A stretch of DNA of 64,000 bases from Eutreptiella sp. 'Long Island Sound 2002'. Taxonomy: Eukaryota; Euglenozoa; Euglenophyceae; Eutreptiales; Eutreptiaceae. The notes under the pieces were generated by a model. The model was given only the letters and a program-made list of their open reading frames with translations. It was not told the DNA's origin and searched no databases. Location: NCBI GenBank assembly GCA_964036045.1, contig OZ038382.1, positions 4,839,789 to 4,903,788 of the forward strand, given 5' to 3'. Made by a program: the position numbers and the translations under genes. Shown here one piece after another: positions 43,041 through 54,279 of this stretch (its first letter is position 1; the number at the start of each line of letters is the position of its first letter).

Positions 43041-43718
43041 AATTCATTCTCCGCCTTGGGCTCGCCCTCCCGCAGTCGCAGGGCATGAGGCAGCAGGGAC
43101 GCAGACCCACTCTTGCAGCCAAGCACAGCTCCCTCCCCACCGCCAACCGGCGGCTGCGTCCCCAACTCCCGCTCCAAACTTCTTCACATGAAGTGTGCAA
43201 AATCCATGGCTGGCGCGCAACACGCCTAGGGTAAATACTGAGTTAGATAGGGCGCCAAAGAAAACCCAGCGCCGGCAATAGAAGACACAAAAGAAAAGAA
43301 CAAGAGGCCAACAACACGGCACAACCCAGGCAGTGCACAACCATTGGGCTGCAGCTTGCCTAAAGCGACGTCTGGCCTACACAGCACAACGGCCAGAGGC
43401 CAGAGCGCAGCATAATCCTCAAACACGAGGGAAAGGCCAGAACCTTCCTCCCCATCCCCCCCCCCACCCCCCCAGCCCCAAAACCCAAGACGTGCGGTCA
43501 GCCTGAAGCGGGGCAGACAACTCCAAGCTGGGGGCCTGTAGAACGCTCAGAGGGGTCGGAAGAGGCGCACAATACACCACGCCAGATGCGGAGAGCCTTG
43601 GACCCACACGTATGGGAAGGTCTGGCCCCCTATCCTCTTATTCGTCGAAAGGGTTAGGGTTGCCGTCACGCCGCCGCGGCACAGCCGCCATCTGTGCCGG
43701 CAAAAGTGGCCCGGGATG

Positions 43719-45960
43719 TCAGACTTGCCTCCGGCTTGCCTTCACGGGTGTGGTCTTGCGAGGCTTCGCCGTGCAGGCGGCCTGCCAGGTCAACGGCGGC
43801 GGCAGCGAGTGCATCAGGCGCGCGCAAGGCCGCTGGAATATCAGCCAGGCCTGGGCGCCCAGCCAGAGGTGGCGGACAAGCCACCAAGCGACCTGCCATG
43901 ACCCAGCCTTGATGTTGGCCGGCCTTCGCGTGGCGGCGGGCGGCCGCCGCCTCGGAGCGCCGGTGGCGGCAACCACCCCGGCGGCGGGGCATAACATGGG
44001 AGAAGGATACCCTAAGCGGGCCACGGTAGACCAACATGGCAGCACACCCGCGGCAATCCACAGCAACCACCCCCTCCCCCCTCCCCCCAGCCCAAGATCA
44101 ACGGTCGCGCATACACAGAACACCACGTACCTTACAAGCATCCAGGTGGCATAGCCTATGCTCCCAAATCTCCCAAGCCCGCACCTCGGCCCTGGCCTGC
44201 GACCCTGCATAATCGGAGCTAACTCTGGACATTGGGTCGCCGGGTTGGAGGTCTGACAGTACCCACACAAGACTGTGACAGAAGACATGCCCAAGCGCCC
44301 AGCCAGGCACACTGCCCACGCCACTGCATGCAGCTCCGTTGTATGCTGACTAGCGTACTTTCGGGGGGGGGGGGGGGGAGAAGGATCGGACTCCAGAGAA
44401 GGGAACAAGAGCTCCAACCCGCCAGCGCCCCGCGTCCCGAGCCCCATCCACATAGGCAAGAGGTCCCCCGCCCAAACTGAGGAGGGTTTCAAGCACGGCT
44501 CGAAACCAAAACTGTAAGCTGACAGGTGGGGCCACGGCATCAGCCGCCAATGCCATGAGAGTAGCAAGACCGTTGAGGAGTTTGACACGCAAGCCCTGAC
44601 TCTGTTGCCGCTCCCCGTCCACCGTTTGACCCCACCGGAGCCAGCACCACGCCCCGGCACCCAAGACCACGCGGGCACACATGCGAGTTTAGCGGGCCCA
44701 GGTAGCTGCACAGGTGCCGCCCATTGCCGTCCCCAAGGGCTAGCCGCATCCAACCCACCCACGGCTGAAGTAGAGCTTGGGTATGGCAGGCAACTAGCCT
44801 TCCCCAAGAAGGAAACCAGCTGCACGGGGTCCAAAACACTCTTGGGGCTAATCAGAAACCCGGCCTCGACCAACGCACGCACGCACAGTAGCACGACCCG
44901 CCTCCTGGAGGACCCCCTCATCGGTGTAGACAAGCAAAAAATCATCCAAATAGTGCACCAGCCGCATCCCTAGGGGGAGCACCCCCTGCAGCACCCGCGC
45001 AAGGGCGGTCGGGCAAAAGTACGGACTGTACTTCCAGCTGAAGGGGAGGCGCCCCAGCTCAACGGCTGGAAGACCCAGGCCCGGCCGAAAGAGAAAAAAA
45101 CTTCCGGGCCCCGGGTGGGAGGCGGAAGGACCAGAAAGCGTTCTTGAGGTAGATGTGAACCCCGAATAGATCCTTGATAGAGCACGCGCTAAGTCCACCC
45201 AAGAGTCCAGCTGAAAGGTTGGCGGCACCGACCCAACCTGTTTATTCTGCTTGACGCAACTTAGGATAAGGGAAACCTTCTCAGAAGACTTGGGGATCAC
45301 GAACGGGTAGCATGTGGGAGGGAGGGGGTCGGGCGGCACTTCGTAGACCCCAGCCCCCCGCAAGGCAGCGACCAGGCGCTCCACCTCCTACGAAACCCAA
45401 CGGGAAGCTCCCCTCACCACTCGGTCCCCATCCTCCCAACTCTCCTCCACATTAAAGTCCCGGAGACAGTCCTAGTAAAACTCCGGGACCACCGAGTCCC
45501 ACAAATCCTGGGGAAGGGGGAAGTCGCCAGTCGGCCCCAGACCTTTGTCGAGGATGGCGTTGTCCACGTCCCCCACCACCCGGGGAACGGGGGAGGTAGA
45601 CACGTGGAGACAAGAACGCCACGTGTCCGGGAATAATCCCCTCAGAGCCTCCAGGAACTTAGGCAGGGCATGCAGCAGGCGGTAGTCCTCCGCTGTGTAA
45701 AAAACGCGGTTCAACTACAGGTCGGTGCGCTTAGCAACTAGCCACAGGCTACACCGCAGATTGGGCGCAATCCAGTGAAAATGGGGGGGTAAGGGTATGC
45801 ATGAACTCGAGATAAAGAGGAGCCAGCGCTCGCACCCTTTCCCCCCTATCCGGGCCATCAACCCTAGGCTCGGGTCTTCGCCACCGGCCCCTCCGCCCTC
45901 TGAGTCTTGGTCGCGAGGCACCCTGCAGTAGCCAAGAAGGCACCCTCTAGCGGGCTTTGC
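43719..45960 (-). pseudogene. Broken RT-RNase H of element 2
   Basis: Fragments in successive minus frames: VFYTAEDYRLLHALPKFLEA (45.7 kb), YPFVIPKSSEKVSLILSCVK (45.3 kb), KNAFWSFRLP and LGRLPFSWKYSP (45.1 kb), and HYLDDFLLVYTDEG (44.95 kb; RT active site intact). RNase H pieces follow: AYVDGARDAG (44.4 kb), HTTELHAVAWAVCLAG (44.3 kb) and the remainder past a G17 run at 44362-44378. In-frame TAG codons at 45717-45715, 45474-45472 and 45390-45388. Not functional as read. Confidence 0.8.
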
Positions 45961-46657
45961 GCCGCCTGCGGCCCCCGGGCCCGGTCCCTACCGGTGCAAC
46001 GCCTTTTGGGAGGTAGGAGCCTTGCCGGTGCGGCCACTCAACGGCGACCAGCGTGGTCCCGTGGGGGGGGGGGGGGGGTTGCAGAGGCGGCGAACCACCC
46101 ACTTCCACCGCAGGGCCAAGTGGGCCCTTGTATACACGGATGACACGGCCCACCATTTCGGATCTGCGATCCCGCCCTGCGGCGCCCCGGACCGGCCCGT
46201 GGGCAGATGCCGACGTCCATCCTAGTCGTTCTCACCCTGTGAAGCGGGAGGGTCTGCCGCCAGATCGAGTTGGGTTAGCGCTTGCTAGTCCCACTGTAAA
46301 GCTGCTGTCATGTTCACCGCTAGATTCTCCGCTGTCGCCGTTGGTGTCCACATCGAAGTCGATCAGCATGGGGCCTTCTGCGCTTCCCGTTTGGCGGACT
46401 TCCCCACTAGCGCACCCCACACCGGCATCTGGGGCGCCCGGCCGCACAGCAGCCTCAACGGCCACGGCGCCCGGCGCTGGCTCACAAGTCGGGTAGGGGG
46501 GCACCAGCGGGTCCGCCGCCTCAAGGATTGCATGTGTCGGCACAGTCGTTCAGCTAGGGCACTCTAGCAACTCCTCGGCATTGGATTTTGCATCTGACTA
46601 GCTGCCATCGGACTCGTGTGACCGGTGCACCTCTGGAACCATGCCCACGGCCGCGGT

Positions 46658-47860
46658 TCATGACCTAGGCGCCCCGCCGGTAGTATGGCGTGGAGGTCTG
46701 CCTTTCCTCCGGGTCGGCGTGTCCACCACCCGGGCCAGCTCGGGATACATGGTACGGGCCCACATGGACACGAGGCCCACTCGGGAGGGCTCTGGGCTGG
46801 GGCCTTCACCGCGCATCGAGGCGGGGAGGATGGTGGGGGCGATGACCGCCGGGTCAGTCCAGCGGGTGGCATACTGCAGAGCAATTGCACTGCTTTGCCA
46901 CCGCTCCCACCATTTGAAGTAGGCCAGGTTGGGCTTCCGGGCACAGCATGCCCCCATGCCTCCCCGGCAAAGGGCGTGCCACCTGGCCGTGCCGTATGCC
47001 GTGCCAGCAAGGCACTCAACCATGCCCGACTCCAAACCCGACTCATCTGCTTGCCAAACCAGCATGTTAGACTTCTTGCCACATCCGACCACGAAGCCGT
47101 GGGCCCACTCTCGCACTTGGTCCGCGTACTTGGAGAGGGGCCTGGTGGTGTACCCTTCGTCCCCAGTTTTGGAGTTTCAAAACTGGATAGCCCCCGGAAG
47201 CGCGATGTTTGACACGCGGATAGGCGCCACCTCCCCGACTCGCAGGAAGCAAACCCAGGCGAGGGTTGCAAGAGCCCCGAGGAGGGGCCCATACCTGGAC
47301 TTGGTCGCGTTCTCCACCAGGATGAGGCCCGGCCGGGGAAGGTACGGTTGGGGTCCGGCTGACGCTGCCCCCGCAGCGATCCTTTTGTGAAGGGTGGTGA
47401 TGGCCGGCGGAATCCATTGCCAAGTCCTCAACGGCACGGAGGGCTGATGTAATGCCTCAGATGGAGGACGCAGTCGCCCCCATGCGGGCGCGTTCCGCCG
47501 GGATGCCTGCCAGTGCCTCTGCGACAGTAGACGGGCTCGTTCGCGTCACGTAGGACGCTAGCGCGCGTAGCCTGAGACCGTATTGGGCCTTGGTATGGGG
47601 ACGCCACGACACGATGGCGCTTTCGTCCGGTGTACAGGGCTTCCCCCCCCCCGGGGGCCTCAGACCCAGGGGAGGGGTCCTACAGTCAGGACCAGTGGGG
47701 GCACCGAAAGTGCCAGTGGCCCCCCCGGGGGAGCCACGCTGGGTGCCGCGCTGGTAGTCCCCACTCAGCGGGGAGTTGACGGGGATCCACTCCCCTTGGC
47801 GCGTCTGCCATTGCAGCACGCCCCACACCACCCTGAACTTAACGCTTCTCCACACGAAGC
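46658..47860 (-). pseudogene. Broken tyrosine recombinase of element 2
   Basis: N-terminal part SWRPHTKAQYGLRLRALASY (47.6 kb), then ATLAWVCFLRVGEVAPIRVS with the catalytic Arg of box I (47.25 kb), a TGA at 47179-47177 replacing the Trp found in element 1, and then RWHALCRGGMGACCA (His and Arg of box II) with KWWERWQSSAIALQYATRW (Trp and Tyr). All catalytic positions can be read, but a stop near 47457 and one frame change break the ORF. Confidence 0.8.
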
Positions 47861-47979
47861 TGTCCCCAAGGGCTTCTCTGGCCTCCTCCGGCGTGGCGTG
47901 CTGCTGGTCGGCTTGCTTGACACTTCCGGCCGATCCCGCATACCTTCTAGCCTATGCTGACTGGGACTGAATGACGCAA

Positions 47980-48325
47980 TCCCAGGTGCGCCACGCCAGT
48001 TGCTCCCCTGGGTCCATCATGTCGTGAGTGGCCTAGCCCTTGAACTCGACCGGCCGCGGAACCTCGCCGACTTCCCCAGCCCTCAGCCTAACGTAGGCTT
48101 TCAGATTGGAGAGGATAAGCCGCATTCACTAGGTCAGCTGGGGGCGCTCGAGGGCCTTGTTCAGCTCTAGCACGGACAGGGGAGGGAGTGTCCGACCTTC
48201 CTTCATGGACGCCCGGGCGAGCTGCTCTCGTAGTTGCTGAATTTCTTTGGCTTGCCCTGCGAGTCTCTCCTCGGCAGAAGCGTGAGGCTGATGTGAGTCT
48301 GAAGTTGGTTGTGTTTCATGCCCGT
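47980..48325 (-). pseudogene. Broken gag of element 2
   Basis: From MSAMDGHETQPTSDSHQP to a heptad stretch EERLAGQAKEIQQLREQLAR (coiled coil) and PPLSVLELNKALERPQLT, ended by consecutive TAG TGA codons (48131-48126). The frame then continues ILSNLKAYVRLRAGEVGEV. The zinc-knuckle region is not recognisable. Confidence 0.6.
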
Positions 48326-48345
48326 CCATGGCACTCATTATGAAA

Positions 48346-48410
48346 AGAAGATAGAAAAACTGCCTAAGTATGGAAGTGCAAACAAAAGTTGAGGCGAGGC
48401 TCAACTAGTG
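48346..48410 (-). repeat. Element 2 repeat A1 (5' terminus)
   Basis: 65 nt, three mismatches to A2 at 42934-42998. Confidence 0.85.
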
Positions 48411-49205
48411 ATTAGCAGAGCTGATGTGAGTGGGCCAACACAACAGCATGAAGACAAGAGAACACTTAAGGTCCATCCCCTCGACTCTGCTGGCCCACAT
48501 ATGCGCACTTGGGCATCAGCAATGGCCCAATTTCTTGAGGAACGCCCTGCTGGCGAGCTATGGATGGCAGTCGCCAAGGCATAATTCCGGCTCCCGTGGC
48601 ACCAGAAAAATGGTGCATCCAAAGCATGGGCGACACACGTGCAGCAAGCAATGCTGCTGCGGACTTGAGTCCAACTGATCCTCCCATGGGCCTCATTTTG
48701 CAGGACAAGACCCGCCCTCTCGCCCATTGGGCTGTGGTCATCGGTATTGGTGGTTGGTTATCCCCTGGCAGGGCTACCTCTGAGCAGGGTGTGTCACAAT
48801 GTGTGTGTGGGGGGGGGGGGGGGGGCTGACAGAGCTGCATGATCATGCATTCCATATGCGGACAGCGGCCTATCAAGGTCCTGCACTCCATATGTTGGAG
48901 CAGTGTTTGGGGACCAGAACAAGGTATGCTCGCTGTACAATGCGGGTGTTGCAGATGCAACCAAAAGCAGCACATGCATGGGACACTGCGTCCATCTGAC
49001 ACGGCGCATTGCTGTAGCAGTCAGCAATTGTGGGCTGAACGAAACCACTTAAACGTGGAACAGAACACCATGACATGTTGGGCACCAGCTGTGACGAATT
49101 GTAATCTCTGCCTATGTGAGTTGGGGCAAATGCTGTCGACCATTCGATGAGGTGAGGGTGTCTGTGACGGTGGCTGCCCGCACCCTCACATGTGAGAGCA
49201 GGCCC
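48411..49205. other. Noncoding, G16 run near 48810
   Basis: Long opposing frames over 48466-49048 have no recognised domain. It ends at the 3' end of sideroflexin. Confidence 0.4.
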
Positions 49206-49209
49206 AACA

Positions 49210-50184
49210 TTACAAGCCTTTGTTGTAGTACAAATGCGTGATAGGATTGCCTTTCGGGTCCTTGAGATCTCGGAACTTCTCCTCCAAAGAGGTGACGGCA
49301 ATCTTGTCCTTTTGAGGAAAGGCAGCCAATGCAGGGGGCACAAAGTTGTAGAGGACTGCAGCAATGACCCCGATGTGAGTGGCCAGGCGGAGCCTGGGGT
49401 TATGAATGCGAGGTCCGATTGCATTCATTACCAGAGGAGGCAGGACCATAATAGGCGTGTTCCACAAGACCCGGGCCATGGCACACTTCGCCAATCCAGT
49501 CTGTCCAGCTGCAATGGACTTGCCATACACAAAACCTTCCTTGTCAGTGACATTGACCCCTGTCACAAGCTCATTCCGCCGGATAAGTGCCACATTGCAT
49601 GCCCCAGCCCCTGCCACTGCAAACCATGGGAGTACAGTCCGCACAACCAAAGGCAAGACCCCAGTAGATGGTAGGCGTTTGAGAATGAAAGTGGCGCCCA
49701 AAGCAATGCTGACGGAAGTGCCCACGGCACCACAGTATGCCTCTGCTAGCAACTGGTTGGACACGGGGTTACTGGCGTTCCGGTTGGCATAGTTCATGGA
49801 TGCATTGTACGTTTGATTCAGCCAATGAATGAAGATTGTCCGGACTGGGCTGGCAACAGTGCCAGGCTGCAGCATGAGGGCCACAATGCCCAGATTCACG
49901 GGGGTGAAAGCCGAGAAGCGCAGAGGTGCAAACACAACCTCGCCCGTGTCTGGGTGTACCATGGACTCCTTGATCTTGCGGGCGTGCCACAGGTCAGCGT
50001 CCGTGGTGCCTGCAGGCAATGTCCCTGCTTCAAACGCCTTCAGCAAATCTTTGCAACGGTGCAGTTCCGCTTCAGTGGTCTGAAGAGTGAACATGTCCGT
50101 CATTTCGTAGAAGTGTTGCGTGCGGCCCCAAAATGAGTCGCCATCGTACCGTGGCTCAGTGAGGCTGAACGGGGGGACAGCCAT
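49210..50184 (-). CDS. Sideroflexin (mitochondrial carrier of the SFXN family)
   Basis: 324 residues, a normal full length for the family, in one exon. Sideroflexins are multi-pass proteins of the inner mitochondrial membrane; SFXN1 and relatives import serine for one-carbon metabolism. Signatures: HPDTGE (residues 77-82), APLRFSAFTPVNLGIVALML, and WLNQTYNASMNYANRNAS (121-138), the family consensus for a conserved Asn-rich segment. Hydrophobic segments follow near 148-166, 176-200, 247-262 and 288-300. No N-terminal presequence, as usual. The start at ATG 50184 gives the typical MAVPPFSLTEPRYD-type beginning. It lacks introns, unlike the two other host genes, which could mean a retrocopy, but no poly(A) trace is visible. 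Substrate is by family, not by evidence here. The gene is intact and likely functional. Confidence 0.95.
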   Translation of the reverse strand: MAVPPFSLTEPRYDGDSFWGRTQHFYEMTDMFTLQTTEAELHRCKDLLKAFEAGTLPAGTTDADLWHARKIKESMVHPDTGEVVFAPLRFSAFTPVNLGIVALMLQPGTVASPVRTIFIHWLNQTYNASMNYANRNASNPVSNQLLAEAYCGAVGTSVSIALGATFILKRLPSTGVLPLVVRTVLPWFAVAGAGACNVALIRRNELVTGVNVTDKEGFVYGKSIAAGQTGLAKCAMARVLWNTPIMVLPPLVMNAIGPRIHNPRLRLATHIGVIAAVLYNFVPPALAAFPQKDKIAVTSLEEKFRDLKDPKGNPITHLYYNKGL

Positions 50185-50960
50185 GGAATTGGTGGCACTG
50201 ACAGAGCGGGGAAAAAATAGACAGAAAGTGAACTATCTCCAGCACTATTCCCCCCTCCCAAGCACATTTTAGGGTTAGGACGACCCAATCCCGCAACAGC
50301 CTATTAGTCATCTTCTGCCCCGTAGAACAGAAGCCACGGCTTCTCACTACTCTGCGGATGTACCTCTGTGGCTTCTCATCAAGGGGCAGTGGTGTTGCCA
50401 GAGCTGGTGACCTCCGCATCTGTCGCAGTGTCCAATGTTTAAATTGAAGTTTGTGTTGAAGCGTGCACAGGTCGTAACCACACTGTGGCGCCCTGCCGCT
50501 TCCGTCCCATCCATGTGGCACCGAAGTCAGTACCTCATAAACTTTTTTTTGAGTTCCCCCTAGCACTTAAGGTGTCATTGAGTTTACTTAGGAGAACCCT
50601 AGAAAGCACAAGGTCCATTTATGTACAGTGCGGGTGCACCCAGAAACTGGCCGATCGGTGCCTAATAAACTTTGCCCGTGGGGTACAGAGTGTTTCACAA
50701 TGGCTCGTATCCCCGCTTTTCCGTTGGGAACAGCCGCCATTTGATTGACTCTTTCTTGGCCTCTACGATGGCTGCTGTGGGCAGCTTGTTAGCTGCTCGG
50801 GGGCCATGACGTCAAGTTTTGAAGTAACCAGCACGACCCCAACCTCATGCCAAACTTTCTAAATTCTTCAATCTCATATTCTTTTGCCTCGCTGCTCCTG
50901 TAGCGCAGACCAGACTAGTGCCGCATCTTCATACGAATGTTGCCTTGAGTTCACTTGAGT
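50185..50960. other. Upstream of sideroflexin: no gene recognised
   Basis: A minus frame runs from 50566 through the sideroflexin start in another phase; it has no domain. Possible 5' leader and promoter region, without an identifiable motif. Confidence 0.4.
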
Positions 50961-50967
50961 TCACCAG

Positions 50968-51150
50968 TTGCTCGGGGCCATGAAGCAACGGATACATGGC
51001 TCACATATGACCTGCATCACAGGTACATGGTCATTGCCACAACTCTCATAGTGCAGTGTTTTGCCTTGCTGCACTGCTGCGCAAACCAAACCAGTGCCGA
51101 ATGTTGCCTTGAGTTCACCACACGAGGTGGCTATCGAATGTTTCCCAGGC
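50968..51150. repeat. Dispersed repeat R2, copy 4
   Basis: GGGGCCATGAAGCAACGGAT, TCACAGGTACATGGTCATTG and GGCTATCGAATGTTTCCC, as at 15 kb. Followed by G runs at about 51229-51243 and 51299-51311. Confidence 0.75.
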
Positions 51151-51434
51151 TGTCTGGGTCAGCTCTCACCCTCCCATTGGTGCAGGTTAGTAATGAGCCA
51201 TTGCACCCCGGGGCTTTATCGCTGCTCGCGGGGGGGGGGGGGGGACCGTCTCCTTGTTTTGCAGGTGGTGTGTCCGGCACACTGCTTGGGGGGTCAAGGG
51301 GGGGGGGGGGGCTTAAGGACCCGGTCCCTAGTCTGCAGCTCATCATTGACCCTTGGACTTGGTTGGCCCTGTAATAGCTTGGGGCATCAGTGGGTTGGAC
51401 ATTGGGAGGGAAAGCTCCGGTTTTCCACCACCTC

Positions 51435-51690
51435 GGGCGCAATCATCATTCACACTGCATCAGTTTTCTGGTCCATTGAGATATGCTATGTACATTCGAG
51501 ATGAAATGATACAAATCACCTGTCACCTGGGCATCCATATCTACACTTGGGCAGCAAAAGAGCAACTGAAAAGATGCTGGTCGGCAGATGTGTTGCCTGC
51601 ATACTACTTACTGTCTGTCCTGTGGCCCACAGTCACTTTCGTCAAGCACTCCTTTGGCTCTCTGCAACTCCAGGCTTCCCAGTTTGTTCT
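51435..51690. repeat. Dispersed repeat R3, copy 3
   Basis: CAATCATCATTCACACTGCA, CATATCTACA and TCAAGCACTCCTTTGGCTCT, matching 13 and 42 kb; it lacks the terminal G run. Confidence 0.7.
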
Positions 51691-51731
51691 GAGTTCTGTG
51701 TTTAGTTCGCTTTGTGGATGGATATGTGGTG

Positions 51732-52465
51732 CTATGAAATGTGCCTCCGACGCTTCTGGGGCATCGAAACTTCAGTGTTGACTGTAGATGCTACAGAGAC
51801 AGTGCTCTGGTCAGACGCACTGTCCGAAAAATGAGCTTCACAATGCAACAATAGGGGGGAATTCCCCCCTGCAGATAGTATATTGGCTGGGGAAAAAAGC
51901 ACTTGTAAATACAAAGCCGATAACAGACGAGCCGCGGGGCTGTCAGCAAGACTGAGAAATCGAGGAGATGGGGTGTGTGTGGTTGCGGCACGGTGAGCTG
52001 GTGGGTGTGGCATTATGGGTGCAGCAGCCACGGACGTAGCTGCCATGTCCTTTTGGGTGACGTCCTGAGCTTGGCCAGCATATGGTGATGATGGAAGTGA
52101 CTGTTCGCTTGTCGATGACTCTGACTCAGAGACGGAAATAGTGATTCGCTCGGGGCGGGGCGGAAGCCCTGCGCCCCACTGTGGGGCTAGAAGGCAGCAC
52201 AGGTTTCGTGTCTTGGGGGCAACCGATTGCCTAAGCAAGGGGCTCCTGAGTCGGCCATCTTCCGCTGGCGAATCGGCCTCTTCATTTCCCTGAATACCCA
52301 CATGTGAGGGCACTTTAATCCACTTGATTGTTCTATGCATAGTTCGCGCAATAGCTCTTTCCAAAGGCTGATGTTGTTAAGAGGGCCGATGGAGCCAACC
52401 CAGTTGTTCAGTGCCCATTTCTTTGCCTTCCCTGTGGCTCCGAGGTAGACAAGGGAGGGGGATCA
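51732..52465 (-). pseudogene. RNase H-like gene, copy 3
   Basis: Starts with YLGATGKAKKWALNNWVGSI and LWKELLREL in one frame, shifts frame near 52330, and continues IKWIKVPSHVGIQGNEEADS (His and final Asp), then a Ser/Glu-rich stretch (SVSESESSTSEQSL) and a basic end, MPQKRRRHIS. The N-terminal part of the domain with the first Asp and Glu is missing or replaced by the R9 sequence (52466-52512). Same domain-plus-tail layout as copies 1 and 2. Confidence 0.7.
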
Positions 52466-52519
52466 ATGGTCGGTGCTGATCGACTGAATGTCCCCGCCAT
52501 AGACACTTTCAGCCATTAG

Positions 52520-54170
52520 TCCAGAGGTTCTCTCACAGATGCATGTGTCCCCTTCTTGGTTGGGGTGCTCCACTATTCAATGTACAACAAGTAGGTACAA
52601 GGTTTCAATCAGCGGTGCCAGTGGCAGCTGCATTTGTTATATAACCTGTGGACGGCGAACCACTAAAGATCAATACCTGTGTGTTGCTGAGCTAGATGGT
52701 GCATGAAAAACAGCCACGCCCTCAAGCTGCGTCTGTGTTGATGTGTCGCAGTGAATCACAGGGCCGTATAGCCTGATGCACTCCTTCGGCCTAACCATAC
52801 GGCTTTCTGTTCTCCTGCTGGAGGGGACAAGGGAGGGGGGGGGGGGGGGTTGAATGGACCTAGTCCCTGCTCTCCAACCTCTTGTCTTATGTTTTGCTCT
52901 CACTCAGCATCCTGCATATATGTGTCAGACCGGGCGGGCTCATCAACAAAGGCTTCCCCGTTGGTGAGAAAGGAACAAGAGACAAAACACCTAGAGTTTG
53001 TGCAACAGGTGACAAAACACCCAAAACAAGGCTTGGGCCGCATACAAATCAAAGAGCGCTCCACACATGCACATCTTGGTATGCATATGTAGCAATGTTC
53101 GGCAGTTCAATGGACTTCATTTGTGAGTTCTCTCATCAGATCTTCTACCTTGCTTCTTAAGCCTCTTTTTGTCAGCACATAGTGTTTGCATCGTGCAATA
53201 CAAAAGGGCACTTGTAAGTTAAGCAGGTCCATGTCAACACCTTGCACGAGGCTGATACCAGAGGATCAAGTCCTTGTGCTGTCATGTTGCCCCCCCTTTG
53301 AGGAGGAGCTAGGGGATTTGTTGGGGGGGTTCTCGGGGAGAAGGCCGAAGCAAACACAAGGCCTGCTTGCCTAACGCCCTCATGGGCGAGTAATAAATGG
53401 TGACTAATCAAAGAGAATTATTAGACATGGGAGACATAGGAGATTGGGGGAGAGGAGGCTTTGGCCTTTCCCTGATAATGTTGCCCATTCAGGCTTTGCC
53501 TCCGCGCTTTGCTTCGAGTGGGCCTCTATCACCTTGCTGTGCACCACCCACAAGTCTGCAGGTGTGCTTAGGCCCCCATCCCCCACATTGGACGCATCAC
53601 TAGATGTTGAGCTATCCGACTCATCTCCGCCATTGGCTTGCTCTTCTCTAGCTTTGTTGGGGGGGGGGAAGGTGCTTGATCGAGGGCTTCCTTGGACCTA
53701 CCAGTTTGGCCCATGCGTCCACGGGCTAGACCTCCTTTGTACGTATTTGAACTCGTGTCCCTTAAGGGCATACCTGTCCACGGGTTTGGATCGGGGAGGG
53801 ATTAATATAAGTGGCTCCTTGTGTCAACCACGACCCCTGCCATTGACAAGCGAAGAAGCTATGGTACGTTCCGGGACCATCTCGTATTGTTGCAGCACTA
53901 TTGTAGCTTCATCAAAACTGATTTTGCGGCACTAAGGGACGCCCGATGATACCCCTATCATCCCTAGGAGACGGGAAGGCCTGCATAAATTGCTCAAGGA
54001 ATGCCTACATGGGCATGATACCCCTTACCTCGCGTGGCACCATTTGAGATGCATGGGTACAGCTGCTTGTACGTGGCAGAACCACCATGCTGGCTCAGTG
54101 CGCAAGGTGGACGAGCACAAAACAAACCAGTACTATGCCAAGGTCCCCCCACGGTGGTCCTTGGGTGAGT
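52520..54170. other. No recognisable gene; R7 modules at 53.8-53.9 kb
   Basis: G16 at about 52833-52848. R7 pieces at 53823-53868 (inverted) and 53888-53920. The plus frame 53444-53935 crosses these repeats and is not considered coding. Confidence 0.4.
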
Positions 54171-54179
54171 TGATGTCTT

Positions 54180-54275
54180 GCCTTGAGTATACCCGCATTG
54201 CGACCTTGAATCGCCAGGACCCTAGTTGGGCCCTATCATCTCACCTATTGCACGTCCTTTTTTCTTGGGGCACGC
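54180..54275. repeat. Dispersed repeat R8, copy 2
   Basis: CCTTGAGTATACCCGCATTG, then CCTAGTTGGGCCCTATCATC, as at 42.3 kb. Confidence 0.75.
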
Positions 54276-54279
54276 TCAT

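Larger units (their letters stand above)
42624..48410 (-). mobile_element. DIRS/Ngaro-like YR retrotransposon (element 2), degenerate
   Basis: Same plan as element 1 on the minus strand: A1 (48410-48346), gag remnant, YR, RT, RNase H, B1 (43040-42997), A2 (42998-42934), a 266-nt spacer, B2 (42667-42624). A copies are 65 nt with 3 mismatches, B copies 44 nt with 1. The frames are broken by in-frame TAG and TGA codons and by frameshifts, and G runs interrupt the coding region (44362-44378, 46064-46078). The B1/A2 junction shares TG with both outer edges, so the target core here was 2 bp or slightly more. Confidence 0.85.

Noticed and set aside
45388-48131. TAG as a reassigned sense codon
   Set aside because: The in-frame TAG codons are in a copy that also has TGA stops and frameshifts; PHF5A, Whirly and sideroflexin need no reassignment.
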